Assembly (NCBI RefSeq): GCF_036373705.1
Contig: NC_089864.1
Location: forward strand, 492,501 to 556,500
Source: Amia ocellicauda
Lineage: Eukaryota > Chordata > Actinopteri > Amiiformes > Amiidae
Direction of reading: 5' to 3'
Length of the DNA: 64,000 bases
The position numbers and the translations under genes are program-made. Under the pieces are notes generated by a model. It was not told the origin of the DNA. It was given only the letters and a program-made list of their open reading frames with translations, and did not search any database. How positions within the stretch are numbered: position 1 is the first letter of the stretch; each line of letters opens with the position of its first letter. This document shows, piece after piece, positions 55,586 through 63,299 of the stretch.

Positions 55586-57214
55586 CTGTGAGTCCGTTTG
55601 CCACGGTATTCCTCACACTTGCACACAACAAAATTAATGTTTTAATAACCATTACATAACACCTTACACCCTGACCCTTGCCTGACTAAAACTAAACCAC
55701 ATTACTACACTTACATTAAGTTCTCATTTGCAGTTGTAGCATATATAATATATTTTATTATTTAAAACATTGTATTTTAATTATCTGCTGTAATTCTTAA
55801 ATTGTATAAGGAAGTATTTAATGTTTAAATATTGGAGTGGTTTGTATGCAAGTCAGGATTTTTGCTTTTCACAGTTAAATTGATCAAAGAGCTAGACGTC
55901 AGTAACTGAAAATAAATAAAATCCCCAAAACATTGCAAGTAAATGGATATTAACATTGCTTCCAGAAGCAGATTCCATATTACCCAAGAGGGTGGACTGG
56001 AACCTCACTCACTGGACTAGACTTAAGATAAACAGTCTCATGAGTAAGTCTACGATAACAACACACCCTGGTGGTGGGGGCACTATGACTAGACACCCCC
56101 TGGCTGCAGTCTGCCTTACCCTTCTCCAAAAGGAGGCATTGATCCAGAGCAACAAAAGTCTAAGCTTACAATAATGATACTAAGTGAGAAAATGCTACTG
56201 GGACGAAAAAAAAATGCTTCAAGGTAGTGAACAGAACACCAAATAATGAATCTCTGGGGCAAAGTCCTCCAAAACTGAGCTTTAGTGGAAAAAGTGTACA
56301 GGAAAATAGAATCTTAAATTGTCTTAGAAACCTAATATATGAAGGATGACATGTAAAGTTTCTGGCTGAATTAAGTGAAATAATATGTGCAGAGTTATTG
56401 TGGCTCACCATGCTCCTCTGGCGGATATTTCTCACACTTAGCAAAGCCCTCCACGTTTTGTCTGCAGACATCTCTGTTCTGAAGTGCCATTGTAATTACT
56501 CCTGGATCTATATCCCAGACTGAAAAATCAGGGAGGCGCTGAACAGCCACCTTTCGGTCAAAATCGATGTAGAACAGTTCATCCCCATCTGTCTCCACCT
56601 CATTCTCTGCCTCAGTGATATTTGAAATACAGAAGTCCATACTCATAAACTGGTGCCCCACTGAGAAGAAAAAAAAAACCATACAGGACAAAAAGTTTGT
56701 TAGAAGGGGTGTCTCCCAGGGGGCCCTGAATGGTAATTTAATTAAGAAGTAAATATGCCATGTAGTTGCCCCCAAACTATTAATGAAATTGAAAAATGGC
56801 ACACCCAATGAGACCCCAGTAGATGGAATGAGTGAAGGAGAAAGTAAGATTATTTTCTGTATTAACTGTATAATATTGGTAAGAACTTTAATAATACATT
56901 GCCAAAATAATACTGTTATGCAAGATATACATTATTATTAATTTAACAGTGCAACAATGAAAATGTTAAACTCTATATAACTGATTAAGAAGCACTGTAA
57001 ACAGCAGATACGTAACTCTGATAATTAATTTAAAATACTTTAATACAACAACATTAACTGGATTACAAGAATAACATAAATGTGAATTTAACGTATTTTA
57101 TAATAATTCCGTAAACAGTAAAGGATTTAAAATATGAATATACTTACACCTCAGGCCCCATGCAGAGGCAGGGACTGAGGCCAGAGTCAGGGCTATGAAG
57201 AAAGAAACCCTCAT
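45082..57214 (-). CDS. MHC class II alpha chain gene (locus 3, complete)
   Basis: A complete class II alpha gene in four coding exons: leader 57148-57214 (67 nt), alpha1 56409-56660 (252 nt), alpha2 Ig 54962-55243 (282 nt), connecting peptide/TM/tail 45082-45206 (with stop). All junctions are GT-AG phase 1; total 726 nt, 241 codons plus TGA at 45082-45084. The chain pairs with a beta chain in the endosomal/cell-surface class II dimer. X and Y boxes lie 155-230 bp upstream. Intron 3 is about 9.75 kb because a young gypsy element (46194-54763) has landed in it, ending 198 bp from the alpha2 donor. A donor just after the stop (CACAG/GTACAG) implies a 3'UTR intron. No coding lesion is seen; whether the intron insertion disturbs splicing is unknown. 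Confidence 0.93.
45210..46193. other. Intron 3 of class II alpha, gene-distal part
   Basis: AT-rich; no repeat or exon recognised. Confidence 0.4.
46194..47173 (+). repeat. 5' LTR of the gypsy element
   Basis: It starts TGTAACCAGG and ends CGTTACA. It contains a segment A (46389-46415), an intron-like insert (46416-46633, GT...AG) and segment B (46634-46708) followed by GTATGT; further on, A and B recur directly joined (about 46902-47005). Confidence 0.95.
47175..47187 (+). promoter_or_regulatory. Primer-binding site
   Basis: TGGTGCCGTGACC lies one base after the LTR end. It starts TGG, complementary to a tRNA CCA end. The tRNA species was not identified. Confidence 0.7.
47517..48854 (+). 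CDS. Gypsy Gag protein
   Basis: A 445-residue structural protein that packages element RNA in virus-like particles. The central part (residues about 120-300) is capsid-like, with EPPIFRGDGSDKFTVHEWEN as its start. Two C-terminal zinc knuckles are visible: CRVCGTPDHSTLSHC (C-x2-C-x4-H-x5-C, one residue longer than usual) and CLKCLSPGHWKRDC (C-x2-C-x4-H-x4-C). The frame is intact, and ATG follows the leader by about 330 bp. It overlaps pol by 115 nt in a different frame, so pol would be made by a -1 shift. Confidence 0.92.
   Translation: MAEGKTYSVESEGDDAERASFECQFGVGRGFLHRPLETRTPGPSVAELGSPRFASTRYVDHVRSRQGEQSPDLGSLITQLAEQLGKSITAQLQSDRASHSTTTPTPIQPTETTLPNVSVIMRSDAREPPIFRGDGSDKFTVHEWENLMSLYLTKRAVPVSEHSQEILARLMGKAGDVVRIKLRNDKSIDHTANPHIIFDILKQYFSELTYSSMPLADFYNTLPMPGEDAMEYWIRLNKTVDVAVECLKRQGRSIDDPGHEVSMMFIKHCPDESLAGVFKFKSAEKWSACEIQERLDEHMQGEKARAAAVKPPESSTAVHKVHSQCQVPVTDSHVPHIAVPVTSPNIAGVDNDCMKSLVSLLDRLVTQQTQVPAKFVTQAAVPHFSQRACRVCGTPDHSTLSHCRRENRCLKCLSPGHWKRDCQRTNQRNRFQSGDGAGGQNQQLN
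48740..53461 (+). CDS. Gypsy Pol polyprotein (PR-RT-RNase H-IN)
   Basis: An intact 1,573-codon frame, -1 relative to gag. Domain order: protease (GMLDSGSMACSI about residue 108, then DLILGSNVI); reverse transcriptase (residues about 450-640; GGLRICTDFRWLN, MPQGLCNSPASF, catalytic YLDD at about 602-605); RNase H (SVDASLDGLG about 776, LEFMAL, TDNNPLTYLL, NVVADALSRD); integrase (HHCC zinc finger with HDLAGH and CCQRC about 1078-1120; catalytic Asp in CMDFWS about 1143 and HTDQGANF about 1203, Glu in NGGTERFNRTL); C-terminal GDRVLVANKTERGKRKLADK region. The PR-RT-RH-IN order is that of Ty3/gypsy. No stops. The true N-terminus is inside the overlap and is set by the frameshift, not necessarily by the ATG at 48740. 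Confidence 0.95.
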   Translation: MSEVFIPWSLEKGLSADQPTQPLSVWRRCWWAKSAVKLGDPHPGRGGVGNVDESLFDTCDLANLYADSCAAAPKGSRVVIQAAQKIQAFGELFYTPVLVNHNVQLTGMLDSGSMACSISEHAVERLSSAGVLPEKQHPEENIVLIGCGGLQARPEGFYDLEMQIYGVRIVVPTLVVPGQHDDLILGSNVIKHLIRVLKSDDGYWDIASRHDHQSEPEVDRFLSMFTNVERWRGIAAPEKIGTVKLTQAVTLLPRHEHLVWGRLPANVPMSPGSTVVVEPTSSKAVPRGVLVGRLVTPLWGDGWVPMTVVNPSEKAITLKRNCKLADVSPCLAIEDLDAFQGLQVAEKPKDTEQQQSQAFKQRPNRGKQPDAENPGTNISFSACPDTPLTKSLVELGLGDIDISSCQVSEACRSQLTQLLTEYQDIFSKHPLDCGEVQGYTHRIHLTDDRPFRLPYRRVPPAHYQKLRQVLTDMEERGIIRKSSSEYASPLVMVWKKDGGLRICTDFRWLNARSLKDAHPLPHQSDCLAALGGNCLFSTMDLTSGFFNIPMHEDDKKYTAFTTPLGLHEYNRMPQGLCNSPASFMRMMTGIFGDMNFTKLLCYLDDLLVFAPSEEEALSRLHTVFQRLRENNLKLAPKKCHLLQKQVGFLGHVINGGGVSVDPTKVEVISKMKVQDLMENDECTPSVRRIKSFLGMVFYYQHFIPNCSSIAKPLFALTAGQKRRGKLAKDRKSLGVYRKLTPADWSVECEVAFDQLKTMLLECVVLAHPDFDEPFILSVDASLDGLGAVLSQVPQGESKARPIAFASKTLSASQRKYPAHRLEFMALKWSVCDKFSHWLKGHSFTVWTDNNPLTYLLTKPKLDACEIRWVSKLASYNFDLKHLPGRRNVVADALSRDPFSKSIGRRLLKEPYSNLIQVANAVEEDSVQDVFRVSCQSQTHRSINNSVCNAAEIRALCQAHCDWVDAAEFRALCLAQHVQQLSSGLDLLPVLSAQELQLSQQQDIVISQVLPFIATRRRPSRRERHGADSNVLRLFKQWDKLEVRDGVLYRVTRDPVSKQKRSQYVLPQGLKDKALSGIHDLAGHQGQDRTLSLARQRFYWPDMEKDVRAYVRCCQRCVVGKTPEPAARAPLESIKSSAPMELVCMDFWSAEDSKQRSVDVLVVTDHFTKLAHAFPCPNQTAKQVAKKLWDNVFCVYGFPERIHTDQGANFESSLIAELLRLAGVAKSHTTAYHPMGNGGTERFNRTLGSMLRTLPLKEKHQWPQQIQTLTFAYNATVHETTGYAPFFLMFGRVPRLPVDVMFKQGLNDPGVVDYDSYGKSLLSSLQSAMEIAQKHSSAEQQHQAQQYNRRVKGTSLSVGDRVLVANKTERGKRKLADKWEDGVYTVVGANPSIHVYKIQDTNGHTRVVHRNLLLEVNFLPLPGMCQDESEHAGDVSLESEESDQEDCDSGDETAIMVGVMPQEDTAQDLSCSGDETEPAVLSPGDCPESKLSDSQELVPPGLVPSPARVIVDSPSTAPAPHVDTSVRTDSHSHSGSNSHIRTRAGRLVKSVNRLIESMIQKPFQKGPNILLSDY
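53785..54763 (+). repeat. 3' LTR of the gypsy element
   Basis: 979 bp, matching the 5' LTR at a constant offset of 7,591 bp until a 1-bp T-run difference near 54583. Differs also at CAGG versus CATG in the second A-B copy. Confidence 0.95.
54962..55243 (-). CDS. Class II alpha, alpha2 Ig domain exon
   Basis: This 282-nt C1-set exon reads DPPTAVLYPENQVTLGKPNT then LICYVTDFHPPVITVRWTKN, with the Ig Cys pair (LICYV and YSCSVEHQTL), core Trp and a sequon NTT. It ends LTRIWG before GTGAGTG. Confidence 0.95.
55280..56400. other. Intron 2 of class II alpha
   Basis: AT-rich, with a (TTTA)n run at 55556-55586. No transposon recognised. Confidence 0.4.
56409..56660 (-). CDS. Class II alpha, alpha1 domain exon
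   Basis: The 84-codon peptide-binding domain starts GHQFMSMDFCISNITEAENE and includes DGDELFYIDFDRKVAVQRLP, the alpha1 hallmark 'D.DE.F..D..K...V..LP'. There is a sequon NIT and Cys residues in DFCIS and DVCRQ, consistent with the extra alpha1 disulfide of fish chains. It ends PPEEHG before GTGAGC. Confidence 0.93.
57148..57214 (-). CDS. Class II alpha, signal-peptide exon
   Basis: ATG at 57214 reads MRVSFFIALTLASVPASAWG then LR and one base before donor GTAAGT. A short hydrophobic leader with an ASA-type cleavage site. The alternative donor GTGTAAG would break the phase. Confidence 0.88.
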
Positions 57215-57367
57215 GCTGTTCAATGTATCTTGGCTTATTCCCTCCAATACAGCTTGCCTGCAATGATTAAGGGCTGCCTGCTTGTCTCTGTGAAGGAAGA
57301 CAGGCTCTCACTCACCTACTGGTTTAATGCACTCAGGAGCAGTGAAACTATTTTACCAGAAGCCAGT

Positions 57368-57440
57368 ATTTAAAATCAGTCTCTTATTTTCCATCAGCCA
57401 ATGAGAAATGAAAGCCTTCTTTCAACTTAGTTGCTGGGCA
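57368..57440 (-). promoter_or_regulatory. MHC class II X and Y boxes with TATA-like site (alpha gene)
   Basis: On the - strand: X1 CCCAGCAACTAAGTTGA (about 57423-57439), close to consensus CCTAGCAACAGATGA; then a Y box CTCATTGGCT (57397-57406); then ATTTTAAATA (57368-57377). Order and spacing are those of class II promoters. An X2 site is less clear. Confidence 0.78.
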
Positions 57441-57449
57441 GAAAAGCAT

Positions 57450-58100
57450 TTTCAACAGCAAAAAGAGATAGAAAAGTGTTGTTTTTACTTATGTATTTGT
57501 GTATTAAATTTAATGTTAAATGTGTTAATATTAATATTAAATAAACCACTGCTGTGGTCCCTCGTGCTTATTTCACATCTGTTTTCCTACTAAGAAAACA
57601 AAACTGCAACTTTGTAAAGTGCCATATCTTCCACTAATTACTTATTTAAAATATACATAATTTACACTCTTATTTTATAAATGGCATAGATAGGATGGAA
57701 AATGCTATAAACCTCTTTGACTGAAATGACAAGTGTAGGAGGTAGAACAACTGCAGAATTTGTTGATTTTGGCAATTCTGGCAACTAAAACAAACTCTGA
57801 CAGATGTCTGTACTCTTCTCCAGTAAAATTACAGAAACTTACAGAAATTACAGAAATTACAGAGTCAAAACCAGCAGGATCAGGGCCACCAGGCCAGGTT
57901 GCACTGGATAACACAGAAAACAGACTGAAGAAGGAGGGCAGGGAGCAATAGATGCCTGCACACCATCCAGATAAGACCGCAGGAGCAGGGTCAAATGTGT
58001 GTGTTTAGGAAGGTGTTAATTAAGTTAGTAATTTTGGTTGAACTGGTCACTTTATTAAAGTCCTCTGTGCTGTTTGGAGCCCATTTGTATGATTGCTTAA
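57450..58100. other. Intergenic DNA
   Basis: Nothing recognised apart from short tandem ACAGAAATT units near 57830-57860. Confidence 0.3.
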
Positions 58101-58111
58101 GGTTGTACAGC

Positions 58112-58900
58112 TTACAGGGCTGTGATATTGTGTGGTGACTGTGGCCTGACAGTGAAAGCGTTTATAAGACTGGGGTCCATGTCAGTGAGGGCGTAGTTGA
58201 CTACACTTGTCCCAAGAGCTGAACAATATGTGAACCTCCCTAAAGAGTCACCTTTGATCCTGCCAATAAGGATATACAGGCCCAGGGCCTGACAGAGATG
58301 CCGTTCTTGTTGACAGTTCTTGTTGATGCCATTCTCGGCCATTCTTGTTTGACAGCCCAGTCTGGGTTGTTCCTCTACAGTGTGATGGGGGTGAGGCCGA
58401 AAACCTGGCTGTGTCCCTGTGTGCTGATGCAGTCGGGCTTGGTGCCTGTCCGAGCATTGAAATCCCCACAGAGCAGCACCTTCCCCTGGGCCTTGAAAAG
58501 GCCGATCTCTCTGTGGAGGGTGTTGAAGAAATCCTCATAATAATATGGGGATTCTAGGGGAGGGGTGTACGCTGCACACAGGTATAGATCACTGTCGCTC
58601 AGGCCTGTGTTTGTGTTAAGTTTGAGACATATGTGTGTCTGGCCTACTGCGGCTGTGCTGATGTGACTGCCGAGGGCCCCCCTGTACCACACTATGATCT
58701 CCCAGGTGTCCCTGCTGCGCCGTGTGGAGCTGCGCTTCAGGGAGGGCACTATGAGCTCCCTATAGCCTGAGGGGCAGTGGGTGGGCACGTCCCCCCGACA
58801 CCACATCTCCAGCAGAATCACAATGTCACAGCATTCAATGCTCTCGATGAAATCTGGGGCTGTGCTCTTGGGCCCGAAGGTTGAGGAGCCCATTTTCAAA
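58112..58900 (-). pseudogene. LINE endonuclease (EEP fold) remnant
   Basis: The - strand frame at 58899-58375 reads ESIECCDIVILLEMWCRGDV then PTHCPSGYRELIVPSLKRSS and LLCGDFNARTGTKPDCI. These match the apurinic-type endonuclease at the N-terminus of LINE ORF2: 'Q.TW' (here LEMW, so the catalytic Glu context is altered) and 'GDFNAR.G'. Downstream frames to 58112 continue in shifted reading. RT was not found. Confidence 0.7.
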
Positions 58901-59067
58901 ACACATCACATGCGCATCATTCTTGGTGAAACAACAAAAAATATGAAAAAATTAAAATAAACTAACATTTTTAAACATTTATAAAATTATAGATATTTAG
59001 GTAGTCTATTTATACATATTTATAAACAGAATTACAGATTTTAATAGGATATTTTTTATGTTATCAT

Positions 59068-60862
59068 CAGGGTTCTAAATTAACTTTTTTGATCACCAGC
59101 CAATGTGGCTGGTAACTTTTCAAAGTTACCAGCCAATCAGAATTTCCACTAGCCAAATTTTTTTCCGGTGAAAATAAAGAGAAATTATGAGTGCCACTGA
59201 ATGCATTTGATCATTTTATTAACATTGTTGGCATGAAAAACACAACAAAATATACACAGAAAGTGCAAACATTTCATTTCAAGTTTGGGATATATCTATC
59301 ATTTAAATCACATGTCTTCAGAGCTCTTCTTCTTCTTCAGAGGTGCCATCAGAATCTGAGCCACCCTCTGTTCCTTTTGTTCCATGTTTGCGCACAAAGT
59401 CAGGCAGGCCTGCGTGTGCGCAAACTGTCAGCATGCCAGATGTCAATGGCTTTGGTTGGATCAAAGTCTTTGATGTCAGTAACTACACCATTGTTTACTC
59501 CTGTCATTACAGATGCTCCATCTGTGGTGATTGCCACTAGCTTGTTCTTCCAACCAGTGCTGACACCACTTTCCATTATACTGCACACTGTTTCAGCTAT
59601 ATTTGTAGCATCTGGCATTGAGACAGCTTTTACCCCGACAAAATCAACTTTGACCTTCCCCTCACTGGCACTCCTGACGTAGACCATTTCTTCTTCCATC
59701 ACTGCACTGTCAAGGGATCTATCTGACATGACCGAGATGAACTTGCCATCTGATAATCTTGCCCTCATCTTTCTTCTCTCATCCTCTGCTATGTAGTGTA
59801 TGAACTCTTTTGCCTGGTAGTCATTTGTGTATGTCTCTCCTATCTTCAAGACTTTCTTCCTGTCCACCCTGAAATTAATTTTTGTGTAAATGAAGCCACT
59901 GTTAGCGGCTACAACACAGTACATTTCAGTGAGATTTTTTTTTTTTGAAACCCCCAAACGTAAAGTTTCATCTGTTTCTATGGAAGCACCCTGAATCGTA
60001 TTAAATGCACTGTTTCTAAAACATGTAAATAGTAACGTTAATTCACTTACTCACACATTCATGCGAAGTCGGTGAAAGGCCTGCCCTTTTTTCCGATGGC
60101 GTGGGCATTTCGAAAAAGTAGCTGCATCTTCTCCAACTCAGACGTCTTCAATAAAGCGAGGCTTCTCCCAGCAAGGCTCTCAATACGACCTGTCTTGGCA
60201 GTTTTAATGCTAAGGCTGTCCTGATGACTTCGGGGACTCTCATGGTCCTTTACTGCCTCGAATTATTAGTTCCCACCACGAAATTGTTCGTTTTGTTTTT
60301 TTCTTTCGCGTAGACAAAACATGACGACATTTTCATGATCAAACACAAGCCATTCACGACCCGTCAGCCATTTGGCATTACATTTTCTTTTCTTTGTTTC
60401 TCTGTCTTCATCCCCTGGCTCGTTCCTCTTCTCGCCCCCAGAAGTCTGTCCCAACCACTGCCGCATTTAGTTTAATCTTAACTTTTTACTTTACTTTACT
60501 AGCTAACTCCCTCCTCTTTCAGTCTATGCTCCCTGCTCTGGCTCCATTCGCTCATATTCTTCTTTGTGTTTTCTGGTGGACGCTCCGTTCGTTTCCATGG
60601 TTTCTCGTGCTGGTTTCACTGCAAACTGCGCGCAGCCAAGGGGCGAATGAAACGTCATCACGTAGCATTACGGCACAGTGTTCATGGGAAATGTAGGAAG
60701 TACTGCCAGGAGGATAAATGACCGAGAACAGAGAATTTTGTATCATGCATGTAATGCCTCATGCATCACCGGCCAAACTGGCTAGTACGTTTTTATTAAC
60801 ACCCGCCAAAATGAATTTTAACCCACATTTGGCGGGTTGGCGGGTGTTAATTTAGAACCCTG
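59068..60862 (-). mobile_element. hAT-like DNA transposon with ZNF862-like transposase remnant
   Basis: The ends are inverted: CAGGGTTCTAAATTAAC at left and GTTAATTTAGAACCCTG at right (17 bp, perfect). CAGGG termini are typical of hAT elements. I could not find an 8-bp target duplication; the right end directly abuts a CR1 fragment. Confidence 0.75.
59390..60466 (-). pseudogene. hAT/ZNF862-like transposase pseudogene
   Basis: The - strand shows a TTF-type N-terminal block (AKWLTGREWLVFDHENVVMF, then a Cys; 60370-60300), then SLALLKTSELEKMQLLFRNA and HAIGKKGRPFTDF (60170-60060), then after a stop or possible intron the catalytic region (SDGKFISVMSDRSLDSAVME, then KLVAITTDGASVMTGVNNGV). The pattern matches ZNF862-type hAT proteins. 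It is broken by a stop after GRPFTDFA and ends early after DIWHADSL. Confidence 0.7.
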
Positions 60863-61500
60863 CCTAGGAGTCTATGTGGACTTCTCACTTTCTCCATCCA
60901 AACAATGTGGGAAGCAATTAAAAGGCAAACAGTGTTAGGGTATATTGTCAAAAGTGTAGAATTGAGCACAAGGGCAGTGATGTTCAGACTGTACAATGCA
61001 CTAGTTAGAGCTCATCTGGATACTGTGGACAGTTCTGGGCTCCACACTTCAAGAAAGATATCGCTGCTCTAGAGGCAGTTCAGAGGAGAGCAACCAGACT
61101 TATTCCAGGTCTGAAGGGAATGTCCTACTGAGAGACTGAGGAACTGAACCTGTTCACCCTGGAACAGAGGAGACTACGTGGGGACTTGATCCAAGTCTTC
61201 AAAATCATGAAAGGCATCGACCACATCAAACCAGAGGAGCTTTTCCAGATCAGCAGGGACACACGCACCCGGGGACACAAATGGAAATTGGGCTTCAAGG
61301 CATTCAAGACGGAAAACAGGAGACACTTCTTCACACAGAGAGGCGTCACAATCTGAACAAACTCCCCAGCGATGTGGCTGAAGAGACAATTTGGGAACAT
61401 TCAAAAACAGACTGGATAGGATCCTTGATCACTTAGTTATTAATGGAAACCAAATGAGCATGATTGATTGGAAACTTTCTTGTGTTTATATGTTCTTATA
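60863..61500 (+). mobile_element. CR1-like LINE 3' fragment
   Basis: Starts CCTAGGAGTCTATGTGGAC (the LGVYVDSS block) right at the end of the hAT element and runs to TATGTTCTTAT. Closely similar to the copy at 3720-4375. Confidence 0.85.
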
Positions 61501-62019
61501 GTTACAATATAAAACAACATAAATGGTGAGATAAAAATATAAAACATAAGATGATAGGACATCCCAGCATCCTTTTATAGTGACGGTAGCAAGGTACACA
61601 TACGTTTTAAATTTAATTGAATAAGACTTTCTATTTCTTAATGGTTCTTGAGACTTTTTCACAGCACTGCACATTGTCCCCACAGACCCCCCTGATGTAA
61701 TGGTGTACCCAAGGAACATGCTGGAACTGGAGACACCCAATACAGTCATCTGCGCCGTCAAGAACTTCCACCCAATGGATGTCAATGTGACTTGGACCAA
61801 GAATAACCACCTTGTGTCAGAGGGAGTTAGACAGACAGCTGCTGTCCAATGAAGATTTCACCTTCAATATGTTCTCCTTCCTGAACTTCACTCCTGAGCT
61901 GGGAGACATCTACTCCTGCCAGGTGGAGCACAGTGCTCTTCCACAAGTGCTCACCAGACTCTGGGGTGAGTCAGAATGTGTAAGCAGTTAATTAGTTTGG
62001 AAAAAAAAATATATATATA

Positions 62020-62680
62020 GAGTGGCTATTGGAAGTATTAACCCCCATTGTAGTTTTTCACATTTTGGTTTGTTACAACCTGACATTTTGATGCATTTAA
62101 TGCAATAATAATAATACAATAATTTAAATGTTTTTTCCCTTGAACGGAGTCCATCTGTGCGAAATTGAAGTGGTTCACATGACTTCAGATTCAAGACATT
62201 CAAGTCTCTGTAAGGTCCCACAGTTGGGTAGTGCATTCAAAGCAAATAAACTACAATGAAGACCAAGGAGCTTTCAGAACAACCCTATGGATAAAGTTGC
62301 AGAAAGTGACAGATCAGGGGAAGGGTATAAAAGGATTTCAAAAGCATTGAATATCCCTCGGAGCACAGTCAAGTTAATTAATGCTGCTTAGAGCAGCCAT
62401 CCTTCCAAACTGAACAGATGGGTAAGAAGCTAAATGATGCTAAATATAGGCAATTCCTTGAGGAAAATCTGTTTCAGTCTGAAAAAGCCCCAAGACTGGA
62501 GTGGAGATTTACCTTTCAGCAGGACAATGACCCCAAGCACACAACACAAGTGACACAAGAACCTGTCCTACAGTAAAACTCTGTGACAAGATTGACGATT
62601 GCTGTCCACCAACAATTCCCATCCGACTTGACAGAGGTTGAACAATTTTGCCAAGAAGAATGAGTAATATTTATAATAAT
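62020..62680. mobile_element. Decayed Tc1-like element
   Basis: Begins at a TA-rich site with GAGTGGCTATTGGAAGTATT, a common fish Tc1 terminus. At 62510-62560 the peptide FQQDNDPKHTT-like survives (AGGACAATGACCCCAAGCAC). No open frame remains. Confidence 0.6.
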
Positions 62681-62783
62681 TTCTTCAGTTCTCTTCTCAA
62701 TTCAGTCCTGTAGCAGTGTCGTTTTTATTACCTCTAAACGATATAATCTTGGATTATAATAGACATGGACTTTGTTTTCTCAG

Positions 62784-62911
62784 AGGTGGACATTGAGGAA
62801 AAATCATCAAACGTCGGTGCGACAGTGTTCTGTGGAGCTGGTCTGACTTTCGGGCTGCTGGGAGTGGCTGTGGGGACTTTCTTACTCATTAAAGGGAACA
62901 ACTGTGAATAA
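62784..62911 (+). pseudogene. Locus 4 TM/tail exon, intact
   Basis: After CTCAG it reads EVDIEEKSSNVGATVFCGAG then LTFGLLGVAVGTFLLIKGNN, CE and TAA. A donor GTATGG follows 5 bases after the stop. Confidence 0.88.
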
Positions 62912-62929
62912 ATGAGGTATGGGAGAGAA

Positions 62930-63290
62930 ATTTAAGCAAACAAAAAAAGTAGAATTAATGTGTAATACTACAGACGTAAATCTGCTAATTTATATTCCAC
63001 CCCTTGCATGACTGAATTGGGTTGTAAAAATATTTGTTTATGTTTATTTCCCCTGATGTGGTCAGATGTGTTGTTTATGGAGGCAAGACCATATCTGTAG
63101 CTTTTGGAAAACATTTGCTGTAAATTCCTTTTCTATCCACACTTAGGTTAACCTTTTTATTGAATTTTAAGTACCTTCTTTTCTAAAGTTGGTGTAGATC
63201 TCTGTAATGGGTACGAGGGACACCAGAATAAAGTTTAAACATTTATTTGTACAACTCGTTCATGTTATTTGCCTCCAGCCACCATGATAC
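62930..63290. other. Non-coding DNA downstream of locus 4
   Basis: Nothing recognised; may contain pseudogene 3'UTR sequence. Confidence 0.3.
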
Positions 63291-63299
63291 ACATCTCTA

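Larger units (their letters stand above)
61686..62911 (+). pseudogene. MHC class II alpha pseudogene (locus 4)
   Basis: Two alpha exons in + orientation, opposite to locus 3. The alpha2 exon (61686-61965) has good splice sites and reads DPPDVMVYPRNMLELETPNT and on, but is 280 nt instead of 282. The frame breaks near 61838 and stops at TGA 61850-61852; the shifted frame resumes family sequence (LLSNEDFTFNMFSFLNFT, YSCQVEHSAL). The TM exon (62784-62911) is intact. No alpha1 or leader exon was found; LINE and hAT insertions fill the space where they would be. Intron 3 contains a Tc1 relic. Confidence 0.85.

Noticed and set aside
57215..61685. alpha1 or leader exon for locus 4
   Set aside because: I looked for the DGDE.F..D and signal-peptide patterns on the + strand and found none; the space is filled by LINE, hAT and CR1 sequence.
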